A stretch of DNA of 47,592 nt from an uncultured Alphaproteobacteria bacterium (GTDB lineage: Bacteria > Pseudomonadota > Alphaproteobacteria > HIMB59 > GCA-002718135), in assembly GCA_902603095.1 (NCBI GenBank), contig CACKTS010000008.1, positions 1 through 47,592 of the forward strand. Reading direction: 5' to 3'. The position numbers were made by a program, and so were the translations under genes. Numbering within the stretch: the first letter of the stretch is position 1; every line of letters begins with the position of its first letter. Under the pieces are notes generated by a model, which had not been told where the DNA came from, made no database searches, and saw only the letters and a program-made list of their open reading frames with translations. This document shows positions 1 to 8,019 of the stretch, one piece after another.

Positions 1-1
1 T

Positions 2-148
2 GCAAATGGTACAGGACCTTTTAAAATTACTTTGAGAGAGCAAGATGTAAGAACACATTTTAAAAAAAATAAAAGTTGGTGGGGTGACCACGGTACACAT
101 AACATTGAAAAAATACTATTTATAAAATTATTAGACCTTGTGGATTAG
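2..148 (+). pseudogene. Fragment of a family-5 (peptide/oligosaccharide-type) ABC solute-binding protein
   Basis: Reading from base 2, the frame gives a typical inner segment of an SBP_bac_5 periplasmic binding protein: ANGTGPFKI, then REQDVRT and the K-WWG motif, ending near HNIEKI. It enters from the left edge, so the N-terminus is outside the window. After about 42 codons it stops matching the family and hits a stop at 146-148, whereas a full protein would continue for several hundred residues. The break falls in an AT-rich stretch (about 110-134), after which endonuclease III sequence begins in another frame. It is not a copy of the complete SBP at 37.6-39.7 kb; the wording differs. The family match is fairly clear. 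Whether the truncation is biological or an assembly artefact cannot be told from one sequence. Confidence 0.6.
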
Positions 149-555
149 CTCCACAAAAATCCAAGGCGATTTTTGAATTATCAAGAATACTTGTAAAAAA
201 ATTTAAAGGTAAGGTGCCAGAAAGTTTTGAAGAATTAGAAAAATTACCAGGAGTAGGTCATAAAACTGCAAGTGTAGTTATGTCTCAAGGATTTGGTCAT
301 CCAGCATTTCCAGTAGATACTCATATTCATAGACTGGCTCAACGTTGGGGGTTAACTAATGGTAAAAATGTTGTTCAGACTGAAAAAGATTTAAAAAATC
401 TTTTTCCAAAAAAATCTTGGAATAAATTACATCTTCAAATCATTTTTTATGGAAGAGAGTACTGTCAGGCTAGAAGTTGTTATGGGCTTAAATGTGAGAT
501 ATGTAAAACTTGTAATCCAAATAGAAAACAACCTATTAAAACTATAAAGTCTTAA
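127..555 (+). pseudogene. nth: 5'-truncated endonuclease III (DNA glycosylase/AP lyase)
   Basis: Endonuclease III removes oxidised pyrimidines and cleaves abasic sites in base excision repair. The frame is open from base 109, and nth-like sequence starts around IIRPCGL (127 onward). The helix-hairpin-helix LPGVGHKTASVV with its catalytic Lys and the VDTHI segment with its catalytic Asp are intact. The C-terminus has five cysteines (after GREYC and in CYGLKCEICKTC), spaced differently from the E. coli C-X6-C-X2-C-X5-C cluster. About 70 N-terminal residues of the usual ~210 are missing and replaced by the unrelated SBP fragment. A GTG at 214 could start translation, but it lies inside the conserved core and has no convincing ribosome site, so I call the gene broken here. 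It ends 3 bases before the convergent hemJ stop. Confidence 0.75.
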
Positions 556-558
556 TTT

Positions 559-978
559 TTAAAAAGGCTGAAATACAACTAGAATAATTATAAATATTAA
601 TATTACTGATGGAACTTCATTTGTAATTTTAAAAAATTTAACTGAAAATTTGTTTTTATCATTTTTAAAGTCGTTAATACATTTTAAACAAAAAAAATGG
701 TATACTGATAATAAAATTACAAATAAAATTTTTAGTAATAACCAAGTATCAAGACCTACATAATGTGTCATTGATAGACCTGATATCCAAGTTACAATAA
801 AAGAAGGAAACATTATTATTCTATACAATTTTCTTTCCATCAATTTGAATGTTTCAGATGTTTCTTTTGTTATGTTTTGGTTAGCATGATTAACAAATAA
901 ACGTGGAAGATATAAAAGGCCAACCATCCAGGCAATTATACTAAATATGTGAATTACTTTAATTGTATTAAATAACAT
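559..978 (-). CDS. hemJ: HemJ-type protoporphyrinogen IX oxidase
   Basis: HemJ oxidises protoporphyrinogen IX to protoporphyrin IX, the penultimate step of heme synthesis, in the inner membrane. The 139-residue length is normal for this family (formerly UPF0093). Four hydrophobic helices are visible. His10 in the first helix (KVIHIFSIIAW) and Lys83 in the third (LLLKILFV) match the conserved heme-associated His and Lys of the family. The MERKLYR loop and the NEVPSVILI end are also typical. It is the last gene of the leftward hem operon, starting 3 bases after the hemF stop. It supplies the oxidase the pathway needs, since no HemG or HemY gene is seen here. Confidence 0.93.
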   Translation of the reverse strand: MLFNTIKVIHIFSIIAWMVGLLYLPRLFVNHANQNITKETSETFKLMERKLYRIIMFPSFIVTWISGLSMTHYVGLDTWLLLKILFVILLSVYHFFCLKCINDFKNDKNKFSVKFFKITNEVPSVILIFIIILVVFQPF

Positions 979-981
979 TTT

Positions 982-1800
982 TTATTCCCATTTGGCTATT
1001 GGTGGCATTGACATTAAAATAGCTTCTACATTGCCACCTGTTTCTAAACCAAATTTTGTTCCTCTGTCATATAATAGATTAAATTCTGCATAACGACTAC
1101 GTTTATGGAGTTGTTTATTTTTTTCTTCTTCACTCCATTTTTCATCTTTTAAAGAAATTATTGTATTTTCAATAAATTTATGAAAATAATTTCCCACCTC
1201 TTGCACAAATTCAAAATCTTTACCCCAATCACCTGTATGAAGATAATCAAAGAAGATGCCTCCTATTCCTCTTGGTTCATTTCTGTGTTTAAGATAAAAA
1301 TAATCATCACACCATTTTTTAAATTTAGGATAATATCCTTTATCAAATTTATTACATAAATTCTCTAAACCATCATGATATTTTTCTTCAGAATTAAAAA
1401 TTAAACAAGGAGTAACATCCATGCCTCCACCAAACCATTCCTGACTTGTCATTATAAATCTTGTATTAAAATGCATTGAAGGAATTTTTGGAGAAATAGG
1501 ATGTAAAACAACACTAATACCTGTTGCATTATAATTTGGATTTTCTTTAGCCCCAGGAACTGACTCTCTCATAGTCTCATTAAAGGTGCCTCCTACTGTA
1601 GAAATATTTACACCACCTTTTTCAATAACTTTGCCCTTAATTTTACTCATCTTACCGCCACCGTCACCTTTATGACTCCAGTTAGTGATTTCAAATTTAT
1701 TTTCATCAATTGTTTCAATAGTTTCAATTAAGTCATCTCTCAGTTTTTCAAACCAATCTTTAGCGGTAATGAATTTTGGATCATTGATCATAATGGCCAA
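982..1800 (-). CDS. hemF: Oxygen-dependent coproporphyrinogen III oxidase
   Basis: HemF oxidatively decarboxylates coproporphyrinogen III to protoporphyrinogen IX using O2, in the cytoplasm. Family signatures include the GGGMDVTPCLIF segment, the block KHRNEPRGIGGIFFDYL, and the C-terminal YAEFNLLYDRGTKFGLETGG followed by ESILMSMPP-type residues (here EAILMSMPP). The length of 272 residues is slightly short but complete compared with about 280-300. Two starts are possible. The ATG at 1800 overlaps hemH by 13 bases. The ATG at 1791 forms an ATGA overlap with the hemH stop and gives MINDPKF; I favour the latter on translational coupling. Use of the O2-dependent enzyme fits an aerobic organism. 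Confidence 0.96.
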   Translation of the reverse strand: MAIMINDPKFITAKDWFEKLRDDLIETIETIDENKFEITNWSHKGDGGGKMSKIKGKVIEKGGVNISTVGGTFNETMRESVPGAKENPNYNATGISVVLHPISPKIPSMHFNTRFIMTSQEWFGGGMDVTPCLIFNSEEKYHDGLENLCNKFDKGYYPKFKKWCDDYFYLKHRNEPRGIGGIFFDYLHTGDWGKDFEFVQEVGNYFHKFIENTIISLKDEKWSEEEKNKQLHKRSRYAEFNLLYDRGTKFGLETGGNVEAILMSMPPIAKWE

Positions 1801-2813
1801 CCTTGCGTATGCTTTCTAATCAGATTAATAAAAACATCAATATGATCTTCGTTATCATTTAGGCAGGGTATGTACTTGTAGGACTCTCCCCCAGATTCCA
1901 TAAAATATTCTTTATTTTCTTCTTCAAGTTCCTCAAGTGTCTCAAGACAATCACTACTAAAACCTGGAGAAATTATATGGATATTTTTAATTCCTTGTTT
2001 TGGTAATTCTTTTAATGTTTCGCTTGTATATGGCTTAAGCCATTCTTCACGTCCAAATCTACTTTGGAATGTTGTCATAATTTCATTATCTGATAATTTC
2101 ATCTGTTCTTTTACAAGTCTTGTAGTTTTAAGGCAAAAACAATGATACGGATCACCATTAGTTAAATATCTTTTAGGTATGCCATGATAACTAAAAATAA
2201 TCTTCTGAGGTTTTGGATATTTTTTCCAAAATGATTTTATAGAATTCGAAAGTGCTTCAATATAATTTTTTTCTTCAAAATATTGGTTAATAAAACGCAT
2301 TTCTGGAATCCAGCGCCACTTTTGTAAAACATTTGTCACTTCATCAAATGTACTACCTGTAGTAGCAGCACAATATTGAGGATACATTGGTAAAACTAAT
2401 AATCTACGTACTTGTTTTTTTTGAAATTTGTTTAATGCATCTTGTATTGATGGATTTCCATATCTCATCCCTAGTTCAAAAACCATATTTTTATTAGAAT
2501 TTGAGAAAGCTGATTTTATTTTAACTAGTTGTCTTTTTGAAATATCCAATAGTGGTGAGCCGTTATTAGTCCAAATTTTTTTATAAGATTTTGCAGATTT
2601 TGATGGTCTTATTTGTAAAATTACTAACTTTAATATAGCTTGCCATAAAAATTTAGGAAGTTCAATTACCCTAGGATCTGATAAGAATTGGTTAAGATAA
2701 ACTTTTAATTCTCTCCTTTCTGGAGCATCTGGTGTACCTAGGTTTGTTATAAGCACACCAGTTTTTTCTTTACTTCCGTGCTCATAATCTTTTTCACCAA
2801 TATATTTAACCAT
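1788..2813 (-). CDS. hemH: Ferrochelatase
   Basis: HemH inserts Fe2+ into protoporphyrin IX to form heme. The N-terminus carries the ferrochelatase opening GVLITNLGTPDAP. The catalytic His210 sits in SYHGIPKRY, followed by GDPYHCFC. The acidic metal-side helix follows the SSDCLETLEELEEE stretch (Glu291 region). Length (341) is normal. There is no C-terminal membrane tail, as in most proteobacterial forms. The pair of cysteines at 225 and 227 occurs in many bacterial members, some of which bind an iron-sulfur cluster; whether this one does is not clear. It lies 6 bases after hemE, and its stop overlaps the hemF start. Confidence 0.96.
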   Translation of the reverse strand: MVKYIGEKDYEHGSKEKTGVLITNLGTPDAPERRELKVYLNQFLSDPRVIELPKFLWQAILKLVILQIRPSKSAKSYKKIWTNNGSPLLDISKRQLVKIKSAFSNSNKNMVFELGMRYGNPSIQDALNKFQKKQVRRLLVLPMYPQYCAATTGSTFDEVTNVLQKWRWIPEMRFINQYFEEKNYIEALSNSIKSFWKKYPKPQKIIFSYHGIPKRYLTNGDPYHCFCLKTTRLVKEQMKLSDNEIMTTFQSRFGREEWLKPYTSETLKELPKQGIKNIHIISPGFSSDCLETLEELEEENKEYFMESGGESYKYIPCLNDNEDHIDVFINLIRKHTQGWPL

Positions 2814-2819
2814 ACCTAA

Positions 2820-3818
2820 TTAGCAAAATTCTTTTCTTATAGTTTCTATAAATAAATGAACATTTTTTTCAGGTGTATCTTTATTAATACCATGCCCAAG
2901 TCCACAGATCCATCCATTGCGATTTTCAATGGATTTCATATGATTAATATAATCTTTTAGTTTTTTAAGAAATATATCCGTATCTAATAACATTAATTCT
3001 TCGTTAAAGTTACCCTGCACAAATCCTGTATTTTGATTATTAAATATATTAGACAAATTTATTGAATGATCATAACCAAATCCAGCAAATGGTATTTTAA
3101 AACAATTGTATAAATCTATTTCATTTTTACCTTTCGAGTAATATCCAATTTTCATTGGGTAAGTAGATGCTATATCATTTAAAAAATTAATATAAATATC
3201 TTTGAAATCTTTTGAATTTAAATCTTTTAATTGACTATCAAGTACCATTACTATTTCTGCACCAGCATCAAGTTGTAACTTAATATTTTTTTTTAAAAGA
3301 GGGACAACAGTATTAGACAGAAATTCTAATTGATTATTTGCATCTATTGAATTAACTTGATCTTTACCAAAAGCATAGCATAGTAAAGTCCATGGTCCAC
3401 CAACAAAACCTATTAAACTTTTGTTATCTGCTAGTTTTTCTCTAGTTAACTTTATTGCTTCTGATTGGAATTGCATATGTTCTATCGCTTTATCGATATT
3501 GCTAAAATCTTTAAAATTTTTTGAATTAATAAGAGAACCAAATCTGGGTTTAGGATCAAATGTCAATTCAAGACCGAGACCTTCTAACAAAAATAAAATA
3601 TCACTAAACAGAATTGCTATGTCATAATCAAATTCTTGTATTGGACCACATGCAACTTCAGCTGCTAATTCTGGTGTTTTACATAATTGCTCAAAACTAT
3701 ATTTTTTTTTTAAATTTTGATAATGTGAATGATATCTTCCTGCTTGACGCATAAACCAAATCGGTGGAATAGATTGATTAACTCTATTTAAGGCATTTTT
3801 AAATTGATGATTACTCAC
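2820..3818 (-). CDS. hemE: Uroporphyrinogen decarboxylase
   Basis: HemE removes four carboxyl groups from uroporphyrinogen III to give coproporphyrinogen III. The N-terminal signature IPPIWFMRQAGRYHSHYQ holds the two substrate-binding arginines (Arg24 and Arg28). Asp73 in FSDILFLLEGLG corresponds to the catalytic aspartate. The GFVGGPWTLLCYAF block and the C-terminal GLGHGINKDTPEKNV motif complete the family pattern. Length is 332, close to the usual 340-355. The start overlaps the end of hemB by 8 bases, so the two are probably translationally coupled. Confidence 0.96.
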   Translation of the reverse strand: MSNHQFKNALNRVNQSIPPIWFMRQAGRYHSHYQNLKKKYSFEQLCKTPELAAEVACGPIQEFDYDIAILFSDILFLLEGLGLELTFDPKPRFGSLINSKNFKDFSNIDKAIEHMQFQSEAIKLTREKLADNKSLIGFVGGPWTLLCYAFGKDQVNSIDANNQLEFLSNTVVPLLKKNIKLQLDAGAEIVMVLDSQLKDLNSKDFKDIYINFLNDIASTYPMKIGYYSKGKNEIDLYNCFKIPFAGFGYDHSINLSNIFNNQNTGFVQGNFNEELMLLDTDIFLKKLKDYINHMKSIENRNGWICGLGHGINKDTPEKNVHLFIETIRKEFC

Positions 3819-4773
3819 GTATTCCTAATTCTTTAGATTTTCTTGCGCCATAAGATATAATAAATTGAGCCCCTGCTCTTTTCATTACGTGCCAACTTTC
3901 TAATAGTGCATCGTTTAAATTTAAAAGATTTTTTTCTGCAGCTAACGCTATTCCAGCATATTCTCCACTAACTTGATAAGCCCCTACCATTAATCCAGTT
4001 TTATTTTTTATAGTTTCTATAAGATCTATTGATCCCTGACCTGGTTTAACCATCAACAAATCAGCACCTTCTTCGAAACATCTAACAGACGCTCTAATTG
4101 CTTCATTTTTATTTCTATAATCTAGTTGATATTGTTTTCTATCACCAAATGTTGGGCTTGAATCAGCCGCATGTCTAAAAGGTCCATAAAAATTACTAGC
4201 GAACTTAGTGCTGTAGCTCATAATTGGTAATAGGTGAAAACTACTATCATCTAAAATTTTTCTTATAGAACTTGTTCTTCCATCCATCATGTCACTAGGA
4301 GCGATTCCATCAACTCCTGCTTGGCTATAACTTAGAGCTACTTCAGAAAGACTAGATAAACTTTTATTTAAATCTATATTTTTGTTATTATCAAATATAC
4401 AACAATGACCATGTGTAGTCATTGAACAAAGACAAACATCTGCCCATAAAAATATTTCATTTTTGAATGTTTCTTTTATTTTTAATATAACTTTTTGCTG
4501 AAATTCTAAATTAAAATCAAATTCGCTTTTATGTGATGGAATCATAAAAATTAAAAAATTCCTTTGTTGATTTTCTAAATCACTTTCTATTTGTTTAATT
4601 GAATCATTTAAATTCATAACATAGTTACTAGGTATGCCAGGAATTTCTTTTTTTACATCTACCTGATTACTAATAAAAATTGGTTGTATAATTTGATCTT
4701 TTAAAAAGGTAGTTTCTACGCACATATTACGCAAAATATTATTGCTCTTTAATCTCATTAACATTTTATTCAT
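3811..4773 (-). CDS. hemB: Porphobilinogen synthase (zinc-cysteine type)
   Basis: HemB (delta-aminolevulinate dehydratase) condenses two 5-aminolevulinate molecules into porphobilinogen. The Schiff-base lysines are Lys190 in SYSTKFAS and Lys243 in LMVKPG. The SNFYGPFRHA loop is also conserved. The metal-binding segment DVCLCSMTTHGHC has Cys114, Cys116 and Cys124, which is the zinc-ligand pattern. Many alphaproteobacteria carry aspartates at these sites and use magnesium instead. The protein is 320 residues, normal for the family. It overlaps hemC by 8 bases upstream and hemE by 8 bases downstream. No hemA or hemL lies in the window, so 5-aminolevulinate must be made from genes elsewhere. Confidence 0.96.
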   Translation of the reverse strand: MNKMLMRLKSNNILRNMCVETTFLKDQIIQPIFISNQVDVKKEIPGIPSNYVMNLNDSIKQIESDLENQQRNFLIFMIPSHKSEFDFNLEFQQKVILKIKETFKNEIFLWADVCLCSMTTHGHCCIFDNNKNIDLNKSLSSLSEVALSYSQAGVDGIAPSDMMDGRTSSIRKILDDSSFHLLPIMSYSTKFASNFYGPFRHAADSSPTFGDRKQYQLDYRNKNEAIRASVRCFEEGADLLMVKPGQGSIDLIETIKNKTGLMVGAYQVSGEYAGIALAAEKNLLNLNDALLESWHVMKRAGAQFIISYGARKSKELGIRE

Positions 4774-6292
4774 TAGTTATTTCCTTTTTCCAATCCTCAT
4801 ATGATAGATATACATATAATTTGGTTGGGTCTTTTATCACTTTTTTTATTTCTTTATAGGTATTACCTGGTCCACATGCATGATATGCGTCTAAAATAAT
4901 AGGATTATTCTTTACTGCTAAATTAAAAGCGGATGAGCTCATCCAAAAAAAATACTTTTTTTCCTTAAAATCAAAGGAATTAGTTTTTTCAAGCAATTTA
5001 TATGTTTTAAGTATTTTTTTAATTTTACTATTTGGGGCAGTATCATGAGTTAATTTAATCCATGGAAGAGAAATTAAAGAGGAAATATTAGGATCCAAAT
5101 CTTCTCCTAAGCCATCAGCACATCCATTTACCCATAATCCTCTATCAGCAAGAGCTTTCCAGGTTTTAAGACCACTAGTCCATATAATATTATTTTTAAG
5201 AATATTTATTCCCTTAGGCAAAGATGATTTTCTTGAAATCCAAATACAATGATCATTTATTTTAGAAATTTTATTAATATTTTCTTTTATCTCTATTCTA
5301 TCAAAAAAACTATAATCTTTAATATTAAATGGGAAAATATATTTAGGATCTATTTTTTTAGCATTTATTTTTCTATGTTGATGAATTTTCCATTCATAAA
5401 ATTTTTTTCCTTCTTCCGTTTCACCTTTTTCTGAATGTATTATTCCATTATTAGTTTCAAAAAAACTAACTCCTATTTTTTGATGACAACCACCCCCATA
5501 ATTTTTTAAAATTTTTCTTTCCATATTAACAAATTTAATATCTTTTGATTCTGAAATATTAGAAATTGCATTACTTAATTTTGTATTTTCTTTATTTATT
5601 TCTATTCCTAGGGATCCTTGACCGGGGGATGTGGGGTTTAAAGATAAAGGGGTAATCATCCAAATGCACTTATCAATATAATTTTTAATTTGATTTGATA
5701 AATTTATAAATTCTGGAAAAGGATTTGAAATCAACCTGTCTATGGCTGCTTTTGCAATTACAATTGAGTCTAAATCGTTTTCTAAGAATTTTTTAAAACG
5801 AGTTGGAATATTGCCTCTAATGTTTTCAAAATTAATATTTTCTAATTGAAAGGGAAAATATTTGGGTATAAAACTTTTTAAATTGTATATTCTTCTAGGT
5901 GATGAAGATAAAATACTTATTGATTTAGAAACTTTTATTTTATTGAGATTTTTTTTATTAACAAATATTATATCTCTTTGATCTTCTCTATTTAAAGTTC
6001 CTGCTATAATTGTAGACTTTCCCAAATCAAGTGGTAGATCTTTCCAAGAATGAACTACTATATCACAATTATTTTTTATTAATTCCTTTCGTAAATCATC
6101 AGTAAAAACTCCTGGATTAGGCATTTCAGAAAGAGGGGTTTTAAGATCTTTATCTCCGGCTGTAGATTTAGTCATGTATTCTATTGAAAGATTAGGAAAT
6201 TTTTTTTGTAAGGCATTTCCTACTTGCATTGATTGAATAATAGCTAAATCACTTTTCCTAGATAAAATTCTTACTTTACTTAATAAATTCAT
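4766..6292 (-). CDS. hemC: Hydroxymethylbilane synthase with C-terminal HemD-like domain
   Basis: Residues 1 to about 310 are porphobilinogen deaminase, which joins four porphobilinogens into hydroxymethylbilane. The features are HSWKDLP (81-87), SSSPRR, ENIRGNIPTR, SPGQGSLGIE and the dipyrromethane-cofactor cysteine Cys269 in YGGGCHQKIG. At 508 residues it is about 200 longer than a normal HemC. The extra part (about 345-505) contains IWTSGLKTWKALADRG, a WMSSSAF segment and ACGPGNTYKEI. This resembles the SS...GP-T pattern of uroporphyrinogen-III synthase (HemD), so I infer a HemC-HemD fusion in which HemD has diverged strongly. No separate hemD is present in the cluster. It is the first gene of the operon. 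The HemC part is certain; the HemD part is a reasoned guess. Confidence 0.88.
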   Translation of the reverse strand: MNLLSKVRILSRKSDLAIIQSMQVGNALQKKFPNLSIEYMTKSTAGDKDLKTPLSEMPNPGVFTDDLRKELIKNNCDIVVHSWKDLPLDLGKSTIIAGTLNREDQRDIIFVNKKNLNKIKVSKSISILSSSPRRIYNLKSFIPKYFPFQLENINFENIRGNIPTRFKKFLENDLDSIVIAKAAIDRLISNPFPEFINLSNQIKNYIDKCIWMITPLSLNPTSPGQGSLGIEINKENTKLSNAISNISESKDIKFVNMERKILKNYGGGCHQKIGVSFFETNNGIIHSEKGETEEGKKFYEWKIHQHRKINAKKIDPKYIFPFNIKDYSFFDRIEIKENINKISKINDHCIWISRKSSLPKGINILKNNIIWTSGLKTWKALADRGLWVNGCADGLGEDLDPNISSLISLPWIKLTHDTAPNSKIKKILKTYKLLEKTNSFDFKEKKYFFWMSSSAFNLAVKNNPIILDAYHACGPGNTYKEIKKVIKDPTKLYVYLSYEDWKKEITNE

Positions 6293-6337
6293 TAGAAAAC
6301 AAATATAAGAGTGCGACTAAAAAGCAATTAAAATGGT

Positions 6338-6365
6338 ATTATAAACACATGACTTTTTGCCTCAA
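6338..6365 (-). promoter_or_regulatory. Sigma70-type promoter for the hem operon
   Basis: On the minus strand TTGAGG (6365-6360) and a perfect TATAAT (6343-6338) are separated by 16 bases. They sit about 45 bases upstream of the hemC ATG at 6292, giving an expected 5' leader of roughly 40 bases. It is the only strong promoter-like pair upstream of the six overlapping hem genes, so it may drive all of them. This is a motif match by eye. Confidence 0.55.
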
Positions 6366-6385
6366 TCAGTGATATATAAATAGTT

Positions 6386-7021
6386 ATGAATACAAAAACT
6401 ACAAGTGAGTCTGATCAGGGTAAACCTCTAAAATTTGTCAAAAAATCTAAATACTTAGAAAAATATGATAAATTCAACTTTAATATAGAAAAAGTCAAAG
6501 CAGAATTTTTAACTATATTTTATCAAATAAAAAATTGGTCAAAAGATGATCCAAGCTTATATGATTTTAATGCAATATGTGTAAACCAAAAACCGAATGA
6601 TCCTAAATCAATAAGTGGTGGAAACATAAGAGGCAAATACTGGACTTTTCCCTCTTCAAACTGGGAAGAAGAGGAGCGATTAGATTTTATTGATGAAGAA
6701 GAATATTCTGAAGTGTGTAAACCTTTTAGGGGAACTTATATTGAAGAGGTACATAATACAATAAGTGCAGAATGGAAAATAGGAAGAATGAGATTTTTAA
6801 TGAAACCTCCTAGATCATGTTTGAGTTGGCACAGAGATCCCGAGAGAAGAATTCATATACCCATAATTACTAACCCTGGCTGTAGAATGGTTATAGAAGA
6901 TGAAAGTTTCCATATGCCTGCTGATGGTTCAGTTTATATAACTGATAATACAAAATACCATAATTTTTTTAATGGTGGAGAAATTGACAGATTGCATTTG
7001 GTATCAACTTTAATGGAATAA
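6386..7021 (+). CDS. Aspartyl/asparaginyl beta-hydroxylase-like Fe(II)/2-oxoglutarate oxygenase
   Basis: The C-terminal half looks like a double-stranded beta-helix oxygenase of the Asp/Asn hydroxylase type. The segment LSWHRDPERRIHIPI contains His149 and Asp151 as candidate iron ligands. DNTKYHNFFNGG gives the distal His192, and the nearby DRLHLV supplies Arg202 as a candidate 2-oxoglutarate anchor. The first 60 residues are charged and carry no recognisable domain. It has no signal peptide, so it is probably cytoplasmic. The substrate cannot be read from the sequence; members of this fold hydroxylate protein side chains or small molecules. It is transcribed away from the hem operon and converges with the EamA gene 21 bases downstream. 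The family assignment is fairly sure, the role unknown. Confidence 0.75.
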   Translation: MNTKTTSESDQGKPLKFVKKSKYLEKYDKFNFNIEKVKAEFLTIFYQIKNWSKDDPSLYDFNAICVNQKPNDPKSISGGNIRGKYWTFPSSNWEEEERLDFIDEEEYSEVCKPFRGTYIEEVHNTISAEWKIGRMRFLMKPPRSCLSWHRDPERRIHIPIITNPGCRMVIEDESFHMPADGSVYITDNTKYHNFFNGGEIDRLHLVSTLME

Positions 7022-7042
7022 ATTTTTAATAAATATAAATCA

Positions 7043-7945
7043 TTATTGCGTTATAGGATGCCTTTTGATTTTGCTACTTAACCCATGGTAACAGACTGCT
7101 AAAGTAATAATAATTCCTCCTAAAATTACAGTCAATGTTGGTTGTTCATTAATTCCAAAAATTGGTATCCAGACCCACAAAACACCTCCAACAACTTCCA
7201 TTAATGATAATAAAGCTAATTCAGCTGCAGGCAAATATTTTGCACCTAAACTGTATAGTATCAATCCACTTGCAACTATTAAGCCATGCAATAAACTTAA
7301 ATAAGAATTTTTAATTGGCATTTGCTCAAAAGTTTCAAAAGAAAAATCTAACATAAATAAAGAAAATGTTGCGCAAAATAATCCTGCAAGAATAACTGTA
7401 GTAAATTTTGGTGTTTGAGGTTTCCAACGCAAAGTAACAGTATATAAAGCAAAACCGCTAGCTGATACAAAGCCTATCAATGCTCCTAAAGCAGTACCGA
7501 GCATACTGTCATTAACAATCATAATAATAACACCTATAAAAGCTAAAATCATTGATATTAGCGTTGATTTTGAGAGTAATTCGCCTAGAAAAAAATATCC
7601 AACAATGGCTGCAATAAATGGCATTGCAGCTAGCATAAAAAGGGTAACTGCAGCAGTAGTTATAGTAATTGAATAAATAAAACCAGTGAATGCTGTAGCA
7701 AGAAATAAACCTCCTAAAATTCCAGATAAACCAATATTAAAAAAATTTTTATAAAATTTAAATCCTTCTTTTATAAATAAATATCCAATTAATATTATTG
7801 CGATTGAAATACCTCTATAAAATAAATATTGGAAAACATAATAATTAGCATCGTGCATATAACGAACAACTACTGCTCCAAAACTCCATAATAAACCAGC
7901 TAAAAAAACAACTACAAATGCATAAAAATAATTATTATTGCCCAT
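7043..7945 (-). CDS. EamA/DMT-family inner-membrane transporter
   Basis: This is a 300-residue, very hydrophobic protein with about ten predicted membrane segments arranged as two repeats. That is the drug/metabolite transporter (EamA, formerly DUF6) layout. Typical features are the AMPFIAAIVGYFFLGE motif at the end of the first repeat and the SLMEVVGGVLWVWIPI segment in the second. Family members export or import small metabolites such as amino acids, but the sequence does not reveal the substrate. It stands alone on the minus strand, 74 bases from the pentapeptide-repeat gene upstream. Four EamA genes occur in this window; this one is far from the sulfonate genes and need not share their role. 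Confidence 0.88.
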   Translation of the reverse strand: MGNNNYFYAFVVVFLAGLLWSFGAVVVRYMHDANYYVFQYLFYRGISIAIILIGYLFIKEGFKFYKNFFNIGLSGILGGLFLATAFTGFIYSITITTAAVTLFMLAAMPFIAAIVGYFFLGELLSKSTLISMILAFIGVIIMIVNDSMLGTALGALIGFVSASGFALYTVTLRWKPQTPKFTTVILAGLFCATFSLFMLDFSFETFEQMPIKNSYLSLLHGLIVASGLILYSLGAKYLPAAELALLSLMEVVGGVLWVWIPIFGINEQPTLTVILGGIIITLAVCYHGLSSKIKRHPITQ

Positions 7946-8019
7946 AATAAATCTAGTGTCTGCATTAAATTCATTAAAAAGTAAATTAGATATTTAAAAA
8001 AATATTATAATAGTCAAAT

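Noticed and set aside
214-555. Intact short endonuclease III starting at GTG 214
   Set aside because: Homologous sequence continues upstream of 214 and then breaks off, so 214 is inside the gene and the protein would lack its N-terminal helices.
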